Shown here: piece after piece, positions 8,046 through 21,253 of the stretch
Layout of the letters: each line of letters starts with the position of its first letter
Position numbering within the stretch: position 1 is the stretch's first letter
Assembly (NCBI RefSeq): GCF_026262505.1
Contig: NC_067203.1
Location: 14,086,392 to 14,150,391 of the forward strand
From: Trichomonas vaginalis G3
Taxonomy: Eukaryota > Parabasalia > Trichomonadida > Trichomonadidae
DNA length: 64,000 nucleotides
Direction of reading: 5' to 3'
Made by a program: the position numbers and the translations under genes
Notes under the pieces: model-generated
What the model saw: only the letters and a program-made list of their open reading frames with translations
Database searches by the model: none
What the model was told of the DNA's origin: nothing

Positions 8046-11000
8046 AACATTTTATGAATGTAATAAAACAATGATAATTGTGAAAGTAAAGAGTATTTTA
8101 TAAAAATATTATAAATATGAAAAGAAATAGAATCTTATAAAACAATGATAAATATGATGAGAGAGAGTGTGTAATAAAACAATGATAAATATGAAGAGAA
8201 TGAAAATTCTATAAAACAATAAAAAATATGAAACAAAAGAGAAATATATAGAACAACGATAAATATGAAGAGATTGAGAATTCTATAAAACAATGACAAA
8301 TATGAAGAGAAATAAAATTTTATAAAACAATGATAAATATGAAAAGAAAGAAAATGTAATAAAACAATGATAAATATGAAAAGAATGAGAATTACATTAA
8401 ACAATGAAAAATATCAAAATAAAGAGAATGTCATAAAATAATGACAAATATCAAAAGGAAGAGAATGTGAAAAAACAATGATAAATATGAAAAGAAATGG
8501 AATGACATAAAATAATGACAAGTATGAAATGGAAAAGAATTTGATAGAACAATGATAAATATGAAAAGAAAGAGAAATATACAAAATAGTGATAAATATG
8601 AAAAGAAAGAGAGTTCTATAAAACAGTGATGAATATGAAAAGAAAAAGCATTGATAAATATGAAAAGAAAGAGAATTCCATAAGATAATGATAGATATGA
8701 AAAGAAAAAGAATATGAAAAAATGATGATAAATATGAAGAGAAAGAAAATGCAATGAAACAATGATAAATATGAAGAGAAAGAAAATGCAATGAAATAAT
8801 GAGAAAAGTGAAAAGAAAGAGAATTTTATAAAACAATGAGAAATATCAAAAGAAAGAGAATAAGTTTCACGTTGAAATTAGCACCATGTTCAACTAAGTA
8901 TTTGACAATTTCTGTTGAATTTGCTTTTATTGCAATACTAAGAGGGCATTCATTAACATTGTGAGAATTTCATTAAACAATGATAAATATGAAAAGAAAG
9001 AAAGTTTCATAAAACAATGATAATTATTAAGAGAAAGAGAATCATATAAAACAATTATAAATATAAAGAGAGAGAGAATTTCATATAACAATGACAAATA
9101 TCAAAAGAAGGGGAATTCTATAAAACAATGATAAATATCATAAGAAAGAGAATGTAAAAAACAATGATAAATATGAAGAGGACGAGAATTCTATAAAACA
9201 ACGATAAATATCATAAGAAAGAGAATTTCATAAAACAATGATAAATATGAAAAGAATGAAAATTCTATTAAACAATGATAAATATGAAAAGAAGGAGGAC
9301 GCAATTAAACAATGATATATATGAAGAGAAATAGAATGATTTAAAATGATACTAAATATCAAAAGAAAGAGAATAAGTTTCATGTTAACATTGGCACCAT
9401 GTTCAACTAAGTATTTGACAATTTCTGTTAAATTTGCTTTTATTGCAATACTAAGAGGACATTTACTATTATTATGAGAATTTCATTATACAATGACAAA
9501 TATGAAAAGAAATAGAATTATATAAAACAGTGATAAATATGAAGAGACAAAGAATTAAATCAAACAATGATAAATATGAATAGAAAGATAATCTATAAAA
9601 CAATGATAAATATGAAGAGAAAGAAAATGTCATAACACAATGATAAATATCAAAAAATGAGAATGCCATAAAACAATGATAAATATGAAGAGAAAGAGAA
9701 TGCTATAAAACAATGCAAAATATCAAAAGAAACAGAATTAAATAAAAACAATGATAAATATGAAAAGAAAGAAAGTTTCAAAAACAATGATAAATATGAA
9801 GAGAAAGAGAAACGTAATAAAACAATTATAATATGAAGAGAAAGAGAATGTCAAAAAACAGGATAAATATGAAAAGAAAGAAAGTTTCATAAAACAATGA
9901 TAAATATAAAAAGAAAGAAAGTTTCATAAAACAATGATAAATATGTAAAGAAAGAGAATGTCATACAACAATAATAAATATATAAAGAAAGAAAGTTTCA
10001 TAAAACAATGAAAAATGTGAAAGAAAAAGAATCATATAAAACAATGATATATATCAAAAGTAAGAAAATGTCATAAAACAATGATAGATATCAAAAGAAT
10101 GAGAATGTTATAAAACAATGATAAATATGAAAAGAAAGAAAGCTTCATTAGATAATGATAAATATGAAAAGAGAACGTAATAAAACAATGATAAATATGA
10201 ATAGAAAGAAAATGCAATAAAACAATGATAAATATGAGTAGAAAGAAAATGTAATAAAACAATGATAAATATGAAAAGAAAAATAATGTAATAAAACAAT
10301 GATAGATATGAATAGAAAGAAAATGTAATATAACAATGATAAATATCAAAAGATAGAGAATAAGTTTCACGTTGACATTAGCACCGTGTTCAACTAAGTG
10401 TTTGACAATTTCTGTTGAATTTGCTTTTATTGCAATACTAAGAGGGCATTCATTAACATTGTGAGAATTTCATTGTTATATATATGAAAAAAAAAAAAGA
10501 ATGCCATTAAACGATAACAAATATCACAAGAAAGTGAATTTCAGAAAATAATGATAGTTATGAAGAGAAAGAGAATGTAATAAAATAATGATATTTGTGA
10601 TGAGAAAGAGAATGTCATAAAACTCTGATAAATAAGAAAAGAAAAAGAATGCCATTAAACAATAAAAAATATAACAAAAGAAAGAAAATCTCACTAAACA
10701 ATGATAAATATAAGAAAAGAGAATGTAATAAAATAATGATAATTATGAAGAGAAAGTGAAGATAATAAAATATTGATAAATATGAAAAGAAAAAGAATTA
10801 AATCAAACAATGATAAATATGAAAAGAAAGAGAATAAGTTTCATGTTAACATTAGCACCATGATCAACTAGGAATTGGACAATTTCTATTGAATTCATTT
10901 TGATGGCAATATAAAGAGGGCATTCATTAACATTGTGATAATTTCATTAAACAATGATAATTGTGAAAGTAAAGAGTATTTTAAAAATATTATAAATATG

Positions 11001-14000
11001 AAAAGAATAAAATTTTATAAAACAATGGTAAATATGAAGAGAAAGAGAATCATATAAAACAATGATAATTATGAAGAGAAAGAGAATACATTAAAACTAT
11101 TAATTAATATGAAACGAAAGAGAAATATATAGAACAATGATAAATGTGAAGAGAATGAGAATTCTATAAAACAATGACAAATATGAAAAGAAATAAAATT
11201 TTATAAAACAATGATAAATATGAAAAGAAAGAAAATGTAATAAAACAATGAAAAATATGAAAAGAAAGATAATCTTTTAAAACAATGATAAATATGAATA
11301 GAAAGAAAATGTAATATAACAATGAGAAATATCAAAAGAAATAAAATTTTATAAAACAATGATATATATGAAAAGAAAGAAAATCTTTTAAAACAATAAT
11401 AAATATGAAAAGAAAAATAATGTAATAAAACAATGATAAATATGAAAAGAAAGATAATGTAATAAAACAATGATAAATATGAAAAGAAAGAAAATGTCAT
11501 AAAATAATGATAAATATGAAAAGAAAAAAAGCTTCATCAGACAATGATAAATATGAATAGAAAGAAAATGTAATATAACAATGATAAATATCAAAAGATA
11601 GAGAATAAGTTTCACGTTGACATTAGCACCGTGTTCAACTAAGTGTTTGACAATTTCTGTTGAATTTGCTTTTATTGCAATACTAAGAGGGCATTCATTA
11701 ACATTGTGAGAATTTCATTAAACAATGATAAATATGAAAAGAAAGAAAGTTTCATAAAACAATGATAATTATTAAGAGAAAGAGAATCATATAAAACAAT
11801 TATAAATATAAAGAGAGAGAGAATTTCATATAACAATGACAAATATCAAAAGAAGGGGAATTCTATAAAACAATGATAAATATCATAAGAAAGAGAATGT
11901 AAAAAACAATGATAAATATGAAGAGGACGAGAATTCTATAAAACAACGATAAATATCATAAGAAAGAGAATTTCATAAAACAATGATAAATATGAAAAGA
12001 ATGAAAATTCTATTAAACAATGATAAATATGAAAAGAAGGAGGACGCAATTAAACAATGATATATATGAAGAGAAATAGAATGATTTAAAATGATACTAA
12101 ATATCAAAAGAAAGAGAATAAGTTTCATGTTAACATTGGCACCATGTTCAACTAAGTATTTGACAATTTCTGTTAAATTTGCTTTTATTGCAATACTAAG
12201 AGGACATTTACTATTATTATGAGAATTTCATTATACAATGACAAATATGAAAAGAAATAGAATTATATAAAACAGTGATAAATATGAAGAGACAAAGAAT
12301 TAAATCAAACAATGATAAATATGAATAGAAAGATAATCTTATAAAACAATGATAAATATGAAGAGAAAGAAAATGTCATAACACAATGATAAATATCAAA
12401 AGAATGAGAATGCCATAAAACAATGATAAATATGAAGAGAAAGAGAATGCTATAAAACAATGCAAAATATCAAAAGAAACAGAATTAAATAAAACAATGA
12501 TAAATATGAAAAGAAAGAAAGTTTCATAAAACAATGATAAATATGAAGAGAAAGAGAACGTAATAAAACAATTATAAATATGAAGAGAAAGAGAATGTCA
12601 AAAAACAAGGATAAATATGAAAAGAAAGAAAGTTTCATAAAACAATGATAAATATAAAAAGAAAGAAAGTTTCATAAAACAATGATAAATATGTAAAGAA
12701 AGAGAATGTCATACAACAATAATAAATATATAAAGAAAGAAAGTTTCATAAAACAATGAAAAATGTGAATAGAAAAAGAATCATATAAAACAATGATATA
12801 TATCAAAAGTAAGAAAATGTCATAAAACAATGATAGATATCAAAAGAATGAGAATGTTATAAAACAATGATAAATATGAAAAGAAAGAAAGCTTCATTAG
12901 ATAATGATAAATATGAAAAGAGAACGTAATAAAACAATGATAAATATGAATAGAAAGAAAATGCAATAAAACAATGATAAATATGAGTAGAAAGAAAATG
13001 TAATAAAACAATGATAAATATGAAAAGAAAAATAATGTAATAAAACAATGATAGATATGAATAGAAAGAAAATGTAATATAACAATGATAAATATCAAAA
13101 GATAGAGAATAAGTTTCACGTTGACATTAGCACCGTGTTCAACTAAGTGTTTGACAATTTCTGTTGAATTTGCTTTTATTGCAATACTAAGAGGGCATTC
13201 ATTAACATTGTGAGAATTTCATTGTTATATATATGAAAAGAAAAAGAATGCCATTAAACGATAACAAATATCACAAGAAAGTGAATTTCAGAAAATAATG
13301 ATAGTTATGAAGAGAAAGAGAATGTAATAAAATAATGATATTTGTGATGAGAAAGAGAATGTCATAAAACTCTGATAAATAAGAAAAGAAAAAGAATGCC
13401 ATTAAACAATAAAAAATATCAAAAGAAAGAAAATCTCACTAAACAATGATAAATATAAAAAGAAAGAGAATGTAATAAAATAATGATAATTATGAAGAGA
13501 AAGTGAAGATAATAAAATATTGATAAATATGAAAAGAAAAAGAATTAAATCAAACAATGATAAATATGAAAAGAAAGAGAATAAGTTTCATGTTAACATT
13601 AGCACCATGATCAACTAGGAATTGGACAATTTCTATTGAATTCATTTTGATGGCAATATAAAGAGGGCATTCATTAACATTGTGATAATTTCATTAAACA
13701 ATGATAATTGTGAAAGTAAAGAGTATTTTATAAAAATATTATAAATATGAAAAGAAATAAAATTTTATAAAACAATGGTAAATATGAAGAGAAAGAGAAT
13801 CATATAAAACAATGATAATTATGAAGAGAAAGAGAATACATTAAAACTATTAATTAATATGAAACGAAAGAGAAATATATAGAACAATGATAAATGTGAA
13901 GAGAATGAGAATTCTATAAAACAATGACAAATATGAAAAGAAATAAAATTTTATAAAACAATGATAAATATGAAAAGAAAGAAAATGTAATAAAACAATG

Positions 14001-17000
14001 AAAAATATGAAAAGAAAGATAATCTTTTAAAACAATGATAAATATGAATAGAAAGAAAATGTAATATAACAATGAGAAATATCAAAAGAAATAAAATTTT
14101 ATAAAACAATGATATATATGAAAAGAAAGAAAATCTTTTAAAACAATAATAAATATGAAAAGAAAAATAATGTAATAAAACAATGATAAATATGAAAAGA
14201 AAGATAATGTAATAAAACAATGATAAATATGAAAAGAAAGAAAATGTCATAAAATAATGATAAATATGAAAAGAAAAAAAGCTTCATCAGACAATGATAA
14301 ATATGAATAGAAAGAAAATGTAATATACACAATGATAAATATCAAAAGATAGAGAATAAGTTTCACGTTGACATTAGCACCGTGTTCAACTAAGTGTTTG
14401 ACAATTTCTGTTGAATTTGCTTTTATTGCAATACTAAGAGGGCATTCATTAACATTGTGAGAATTTCATTAAACAATGATAAATATGAAAAGAAAGAAAG
14501 TTTCATAAAACAATGATAATTATTAAGAGAAAGAGAATCATATAAAACAATTATAAATATAAAGAGAGAGAGAATTTCATATAACAATGACAAATATCAA
14601 AAGAAGGGGAATTCTATAAAACAATGATAAATATCATAAGAAAGAGAATGTAAAAAACAATGATAAATATGAAGAGGACGAGAATTCTATAAAACAACGA
14701 TAAATATCATAAGAAAGAGAATTTCATAAAACAATGATAAATATGAAAAGAATGAAAATTCTATTAAACAATGATAAATATGAAAAGAAGGAGGACGCAA
14801 TTAAACAATGATATATATGAAGAGAAATAGAATGATTTAAAATGATACTAAATATCAAAAGAAAGAGAATAAGTTTCATGTTAACATTGGCACCATGTTC
14901 AACTAAGTATTTGACAATTTCTGTTAAATTTGCTTTTATTGCAATACTAAGAGGACATTTACTATTATTATGAGAATTTCATTATACAATGACAAATATG
15001 AAAAGAAATAGAATTATATAAAACAGTGATAAATATGAAGAGACAAAGAATTAAATCAAACAATGATAAATATGAATAGAAAGATAATCTTATAAAACAA
15101 TGATAAATATGAAGAGAAAGAAAATGTCATAACACAATGATAAATATCAAAAGAATGAGAATGCCATAAAACAATGATAAATATGAAGAGAAAGAGAATG
15201 CTATAAAACAATGCAAAATATCAAAAGAAACAGAATTAAATAAAACAATGATAAATATGAAAAGAAAGAAAGTTTCATAAAACAATGATAAATATGAAGA
15301 GAAAGAGAACGTAATAAAACAATTATAAATATGAAGAGAAAGAGAATGTCAAAAAACAAGGATAAATATGAAAAGAAAGAAAGTTTCATAAAACAATGAT
15401 AAATATAAAAAGAAAGAAAGTTTCATAAAACAATGATAAATATGTAAAGAAAGAGAATGTCATACAACAATAATAAATATATAAAGAAAGAAAGTTTCAT
15501 AAAACAATGAAAAATGTGAATAGAAAAAGAATCATATAAAACAATGATATATATCAAAAGTAAGAAAATGTCATAAAACAATGATAGATATCAAAAGAAT
15601 GAGAATGTTATAAAACAATGATAAATATGAAAAGAAAGAAAGCTTCATTAGATAATGATAAATATGAAAAGAGAACGTAATAAAACAATGATAAATATGA
15701 ATAGAAAGAAAATGCAATAAAACAATGATAAATATGAGTAGAAAGAAAATGTAATAAAACAATGATAAATATGAAAAGAAAAATAATGTAATAAAACAAT
15801 GATAGATATGAATAGAAAGAAAATGTAATATAACAATGATAAATATCAAAAGATAGAGAATAAGTTTCACGTTGACATTAGCACCGTGTTCAACTAAGTG
15901 TTTGACAATTTCTGTTGAATTTGCTTTTATTGCAATACTAAGAGGCATTCATTAACATTGTGAGAATTTCATTGTTATATATATGAAAAGAAAAAGAATG
16001 CCATTAAACGATAACAAATATCACAAGAAAGTGAATTTCAGAAAATAATGATAGTTATGAAGAGAAAGAGAATGTAATAAAATAATGATATTTGTGATGA
16101 GAAAGAGAATGTCATAAAACTCTGATAAATAAGAAAAGAAAAAGAATGCCATTAAACAATAAAAAATATCAAAAGAAAGAAAATCTCACTAAACAATGAT
16201 AAATATAAAAAGAAAGAGAATGTAATAAAATAATGATAATTATGAAGAGAAAGTGAAGATAATAAAATATTGATAAATATGAAAAGAAAAAGAATTAAAT
16301 CAAACAATGATAAATATGAAAAGAAGAGAATAAGTTTCATGTTAACATTAGCACCATGATCAACTAGGAATTGGACAATTTCTATTGAATTCATTTTGAT
16401 GGCAATATAAAGAGGGCATTCATTAACATTGTGATAATTTCATTAAACAATGATAATTGTGAAAGTAAAGAGTATTTTATAAAAATATTATAAATATGAA
16501 AAGAAATAAAATTTTATAAAACAATGGTAAATATGAAGAGAAAGAGAATCATATAAAACAATGATAATTATGAAGAGAAAGAGAATACATTAAAACTATT
16601 AATTAATATGAAACGAAAGAGAAATATATAGAACAATGATAAATGTGAAGAGAATGAGAATTCTATAAAACAATGACAAATATGAAAAGAAATAAAATTT
16701 TATAAAACAATGATAAATATGAAAAAAGAAAATGTAATAAAACAATGAAAAATATGAAAAGAAAGATAATCTTTTAAAACAATGATAAATATGAATAGAA
16801 AGAAAATGTAATATAACAATGAGAAATATCAAAAAATAAAATTTTATAAAACAATGATATATATGAAAAGAAAGAAAATCTTTTAAAACAATAATAAATA
16901 TGAAAAGAAAAATAATGTAATAAAAACAATGATAAATATGAAAAGAAAGATAATGTAATAAAACAATGATAAATATGAAAAGAAAGAAAATGTCATAAAA

Positions 17001-20000
17001 TAATGATAAATATGAAAAGAAAAAAAGCTTCATCAGACAATGATAAATATGAATAGAAAGAAAATGTAATATAACAATGATAAATATCAAAAGATAGAGA
17101 ATAAGTTTCACGTTGACATTAGCACCGTGTTCAACTAAGTGTTTGACAATTTCTGTTGAATTTGCTTTTATTGCAATACTAAGAGGCATTTCATTAACAT
17201 TGTGAGAATTTCATTAAACAATGATAAATATGAAAAGAAAGAAAGTTTCATAAAACAATGATAATTATTAAGAGAAGAGAATCATATAAAAAATTATAAA
17301 TATAAAGAGAGAGAGAATTTCATATAACAATGAAAATATCAAAAGAAGGGGAATTCTATAAAACAATGATAAATTCATAAGAAAGAGAATGTAAAAAACA
17401 ATGATAAATATGAAGAGGACGAGAATTCTATAAACAACGATAAATATCATAAGAAAGAGAATTTCATAAAACAATGATAAATATGAAAAGAATGAAAATT
17501 CTATTAAACAATGATAAATATGAAAGAAGGAGGACGCAATTAAACAATGATATATATGAAGAGAAATAGAATGATTTAAAATGATACTAAATATCAAAAG
17601 AAAGAGAATAAGTTTCATGTTAACATTGGCACCATGTTAACTAAGTATTTGACAATTTCTGTTAAATTTGCTTTTATTGCAATACTAAGAGGACATTTAC
17701 TATTATTATGAGAATTTCATTATACAATGACAAATATGAAAAGAAATAGAATTATATAAAACAGTGATAAATATGAAGAGACAAAGAATTAAATCAAACA
17801 ATGATAAATATGAATAGAAAGATAATCTTATAAAACAATGATAAATATGAAGAGAAAGAAAATGTCATAACACAATGATAAATATCAAAGAATGAGAATG
17901 CCATAAAACAATGATAAATATGAAGAGAAAGAGAATGCTATAAAACAATGCAAATATCAAAAGAAACAGAATTAAATAAACAATGATAAATATGAAAAGA
18001 AAGAAGTTTCATAAAACAATGATAAATATGAAGAGAAAGAGAACGTAATAAAACAATTATAAATATGAAGAGAAAGAGAATGTCAAAAAACAAGGATAAA
18101 TATGAAAAGAAAGAAAGTTTCATAAAACAATGATAAATATAAAAAGAAAGAAAGTTTCATAAACAATGATAAATATGTAAAGAAAGAGAATGTCATACAA
18201 CAATAATAAATATATAAAGAAAGAAAGTTTCATAAAACAATGAAAATGTGAAATAGAAAAAGAATATATAAAACAATGATATATATCAAAAGTAGAATGT
18301 CATAAAACAATGATAGATATCAAAAGAATGAGAATGTTTAAAACAATGATAAATATGAAAAGAAAGAAAGCTTCATTAGATAATGATAAATATGAAAAGA
18401 GAACGTAATAAAACAATGATAAATATGAATAGAAAGAAAATGCAATAAAACAATGATAAATATGAGTAGAAAGAAATGTAATAAACATGATAAATATGAA
18501 AAGAAAAATAATGTAATAAAACAATGATAGATATGAAGAAGAAATGTAATATAACAATGATAATATCAAAAGATAGAGAATAAGTTTCACGTTGACATTA
18601 GCACCGTGTTCAACTAAGTGTTTGACAATTTCTGTTGAATTTGCTTTTATTGCAATACTAAGAGGGCATTCATTAACATTGTGAGAATTTCATTGTTATT
18701 AATATGAAAAGAAAAAGAATGCCATTAACGATAACAATATACAAGAAAGTGAATTTCAGAAAATAATGATAGTTATGAAGAGAAAGAGAATGTAATAAAA
18801 TAATGATATTTGTGATGAGAAAGAGAATGTCATAAAACTCTGATAAATAAGAAAGAAAAAGAATGCCATTAAACATAAAAAATATCAAAAGAAAGAAAAT
18901 CTCACTAAACAATGATAAATATAAAAAGAAGAGAATGTAATAAATAATGTAATTATGAAGAGAAAGTGAAGATAATAAAATATTGATAATATGAAAAGAA
19001 AAAGAATTAAATCAAACATGATAATATGAAAGAAAGAGAATAAGTTTCATGTTAACATTAGCACCATGATCAACTAGGAATTGGACAATTTCTATTGAAT
19101 TCATTTGATGGCAATATAAGAGGGCATTCATTCATTGTGATAATTTCATTAACAATGATAATTGTGAAAGTAAAGAGTATTTTATAAAAATATTATAAAT
19201 ATGAAAAGAATAAAATTTTATAAAACAATGGTAATATGAAGAGAAAGAGAATCATATAAAACAATGATAATTATGAAGAGAAAGAGAATACATTAAAACT
19301 ATTAATTAATATGAAACGAAAGAGAAATATAGAACAATGATAAATGTGAAGAGAATGAGAATTCTATAAAACAATGACAATATGAAAAGAAATAAAATTT
19401 TATAAAACAATGATAAATATGAAAAGAAAGAAAATGTAATAAACAATGAAAAATATGAAAAGAAAGATATCTTTTAAAACAATGATAAATATGAATAGAA
19501 AGAAAATGTAATATAACAATGAGAAATATCAAAAGAAATAAAATTTTATAAAACAATGATATATGAAAGAAAGAAAATCTTTTAAAAATAATAAATATGA
19601 AAAGAAAAATAATGTAATAAACAATGATAAATATGAAAGAAAATAATGTAATAAAACAATGATAAATATGAAAAGAAAGAAAATGTCATAAATAATGATA
19701 ATATGAAAAGAAAAAAGCTTCATCAGACATGATAAATGAATAGAAAGAAAATGTAATATAACAATGATAAATATCAAAAGATAGAGAATAAGTTTCACGT
19801 TGACATTAGCACCGTGTTCAACTAAGTGTTTGACAATTTCTGTTGAATTTGCTTTTATTGCAATACTAAGAGGGCATTCATTAACATTGTGAGAATTTCA
19901 TTGTTATATATATGAAAAGAAAAAGAATGCCATTAAACGATAACAAATATCACAAGAAAGTAAATTTCAGAAAATAATGATAGTTATGAAGAGAAAGAGA

Positions 20001-20035
20001 ATGTAACAAAATAATGATAAATATAAAAAGAGAGA
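8046..20035 (-). repeat. 12-kb array of a 37-bp minisatellite interleaved with ankyrin modules
   Basis: The basic unit is 37 bp, with plus-strand core ACAATGATAAATATGAAAAG followed by an AAGAGAATNTNATAAA-like segment. Spacing was counted as exactly 37 at several consecutive units near 12236-12350. By length there are roughly 280 copies. About 17 modules of ~100 bp interrupt it, each encoding on the minus strand one ankyrin repeat (PLSIAIKANSTEIVKHLVEH or variants). They lie near 8870, 9375, 10365, 10855, 11610, 12120, 13110, 13590, 14360, 14875, 15860, 16335, 17105, 17615, 18585, 19045 and 19790. Because 37 = 3x12+1, each frame cycles through the same three translations, so all minus frames give hydrophobic FIFIIVL/SYLSLFY/HIYHCF-type sequence broken by stops. 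I regard these ORFs as non-coding by-products. Confidence 0.9.
8866..20035 (-). repeat. Higher-order repeat, period about 2.75 kb, just over four copies
   Basis: Identical or near-identical blocks recur at about 2,745-2,750 bp. Examples are module starts near 8870, 11613, 14363 and 17108, and others near 10365, 13112, 15863 and 18588, then 19790 for a truncated last unit. Each higher-order unit contains four ankyrin modules of different types, one with the variant ending GGAATTGGACAATTTC. Copies starting near 11613 and 14363 are almost identical. The copy at about 16,700-19,760 has many single-base deletions relative to them. Such near identity implies recent amplification by unequal exchange, or assembly uncertainty. 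Confidence 0.85.
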
Positions 20036-20834
20036 GACTATAAATTTTGTTAATATTTCCTCCATTAGAAAGTAAATAAGATGCAAAATCATAATTTCCG
20101 AAATACATGCACTCCGCTATTGAATCAGGAGTTTGTCCTCAATTTGATTTAAGGTACTCAGCAATTTCATAGTGTCGATAATCCAATGCTGTATTAATCA
20201 TGTTATCAAATGATTTACCATCTTCTATCATTTGCATAAAAATGTTTTTATTTCCGCCTTGAATTGCATATTTTTCGGAGTTTTTGGTATATTTAGCTCC
20301 TAAATTTTTCAAGTAATTGAAACATAATTATGAGCCAAATTTAATCGCGCAATCAAGTGATGTAATTCGATAATCAATTTTCTCATTAATATCAAGATTT
20401 GGGAATTTACTTTTAAGATCATCAACTTTATCCCATGCAATATAGTATAAATTCAGAATTTCTTCTTCTTCAAATGTAGGTTTGAAGTTTTCAAATTTGA
20501 TACCTTTATAATATAATAACGTTGCTAATTTATCATTTTTCGGTTTGATGATGCATGAAAATTCGTTTAATATCTTTTGGTAAAGTTCTGCGAATAATTT
20601 AATATCTTTAACACGAATTTGTGAAATAACATCAATCAAGTTAAGCGACATCTGGATTGGTATTTTGTTATTTGTAATGAGTTCTATAATTTGTGAAGAT
20701 ATTTGTAACATATTATTCGAATTGACACTCCATATAATATTTGATGCTTGACTAGGGTATTTAAATATTTCAATCGGTTTAATGTCACTAAAATAACATC
20801 CAGTTTCATTTTTTGATTGTTCAGAACTTGTCAT
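20036..20834 (-). pseudogene. 5' part of the disrupted ankyrin gene
   Basis: An ATG at 20834 opens a 168-residue frame with the helical N-terminal domain found in trichomonad ankyrin proteins (motifs such as LNLIDVISQIR, LFAELYQKIL, EEEEILNLYYIAWDKV, TSLDCAIKFGS). The frame then meets TAA at 20328-20330 and TGA at 20139-20141. Between and after these stops it still reads as ankyrin sequence (AIQGGNKNIFMQMIEDGKSF, ALDYRHYEIAEYL, DSIAECMYFGNYDFASYLLS). At about 20035 it runs straight into the minisatellite. The gene is therefore inactivated by stops and by the array, and its 3' end survives at 7956-8045. Confidence 0.75.
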
Positions 20835-21253
20835 GCTTTGTAAAAATTTACCACGACACTTAAAAAAAATGTTTCTACGCTATTTTACACACAGTTTTTA
20901 TTCCACGAATTCAAGTTGATGCATGATGTTTATATTGATTTGTGGCAATTTATTGTTAAAACTAGAAATTTATTGATAAAAATTTTGTTTTTAAACAATA
21001 AATATTACATGAAACAAACCTTTACCTTTAACATATCCTGTAATGGCAAGCAATGAATGTGAAATGTTCATTATAACGCAAGATTTTAATCAATGAGCAA
21101 ATCAATTTTAATACTAAGGTTTCTATCCCAGGCGATATCTCTATCTCGATTTGTCTATTCCATAAGCTCTTTATTTTTATTGATTTGATACGATGTCAAA
21201 AATACCAACAATTGTTTTGTAAAATTTTTTTTTGGATTTTTTTGTATTAGAAC
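20835..21253. other. Intergenic, divergent promoters
   Basis: 419 bp between two outward-facing gene starts (the broken ankyrin gene on minus, the 742-residue protein on plus). A+T-rich with T runs just before the plus-strand ATG; no other feature was recognised. Confidence 0.45.

Noticed and set aside
8135-19798. Many 60-196-codon hydrophobic ORFs on the minus strand in the tandem array
   Set aside because: They are by-products of a 37-bp repeat that reads alike in all three frames; none has a conserved domain apart from the single ankyrin module it may start in.
8046-20035. CRISPR-like regular repeats
   Set aside because: Units are contiguous 37-mers without unique spacers, sequence drift is gradual, and the setting is eukaryotic; it is a minisatellite.
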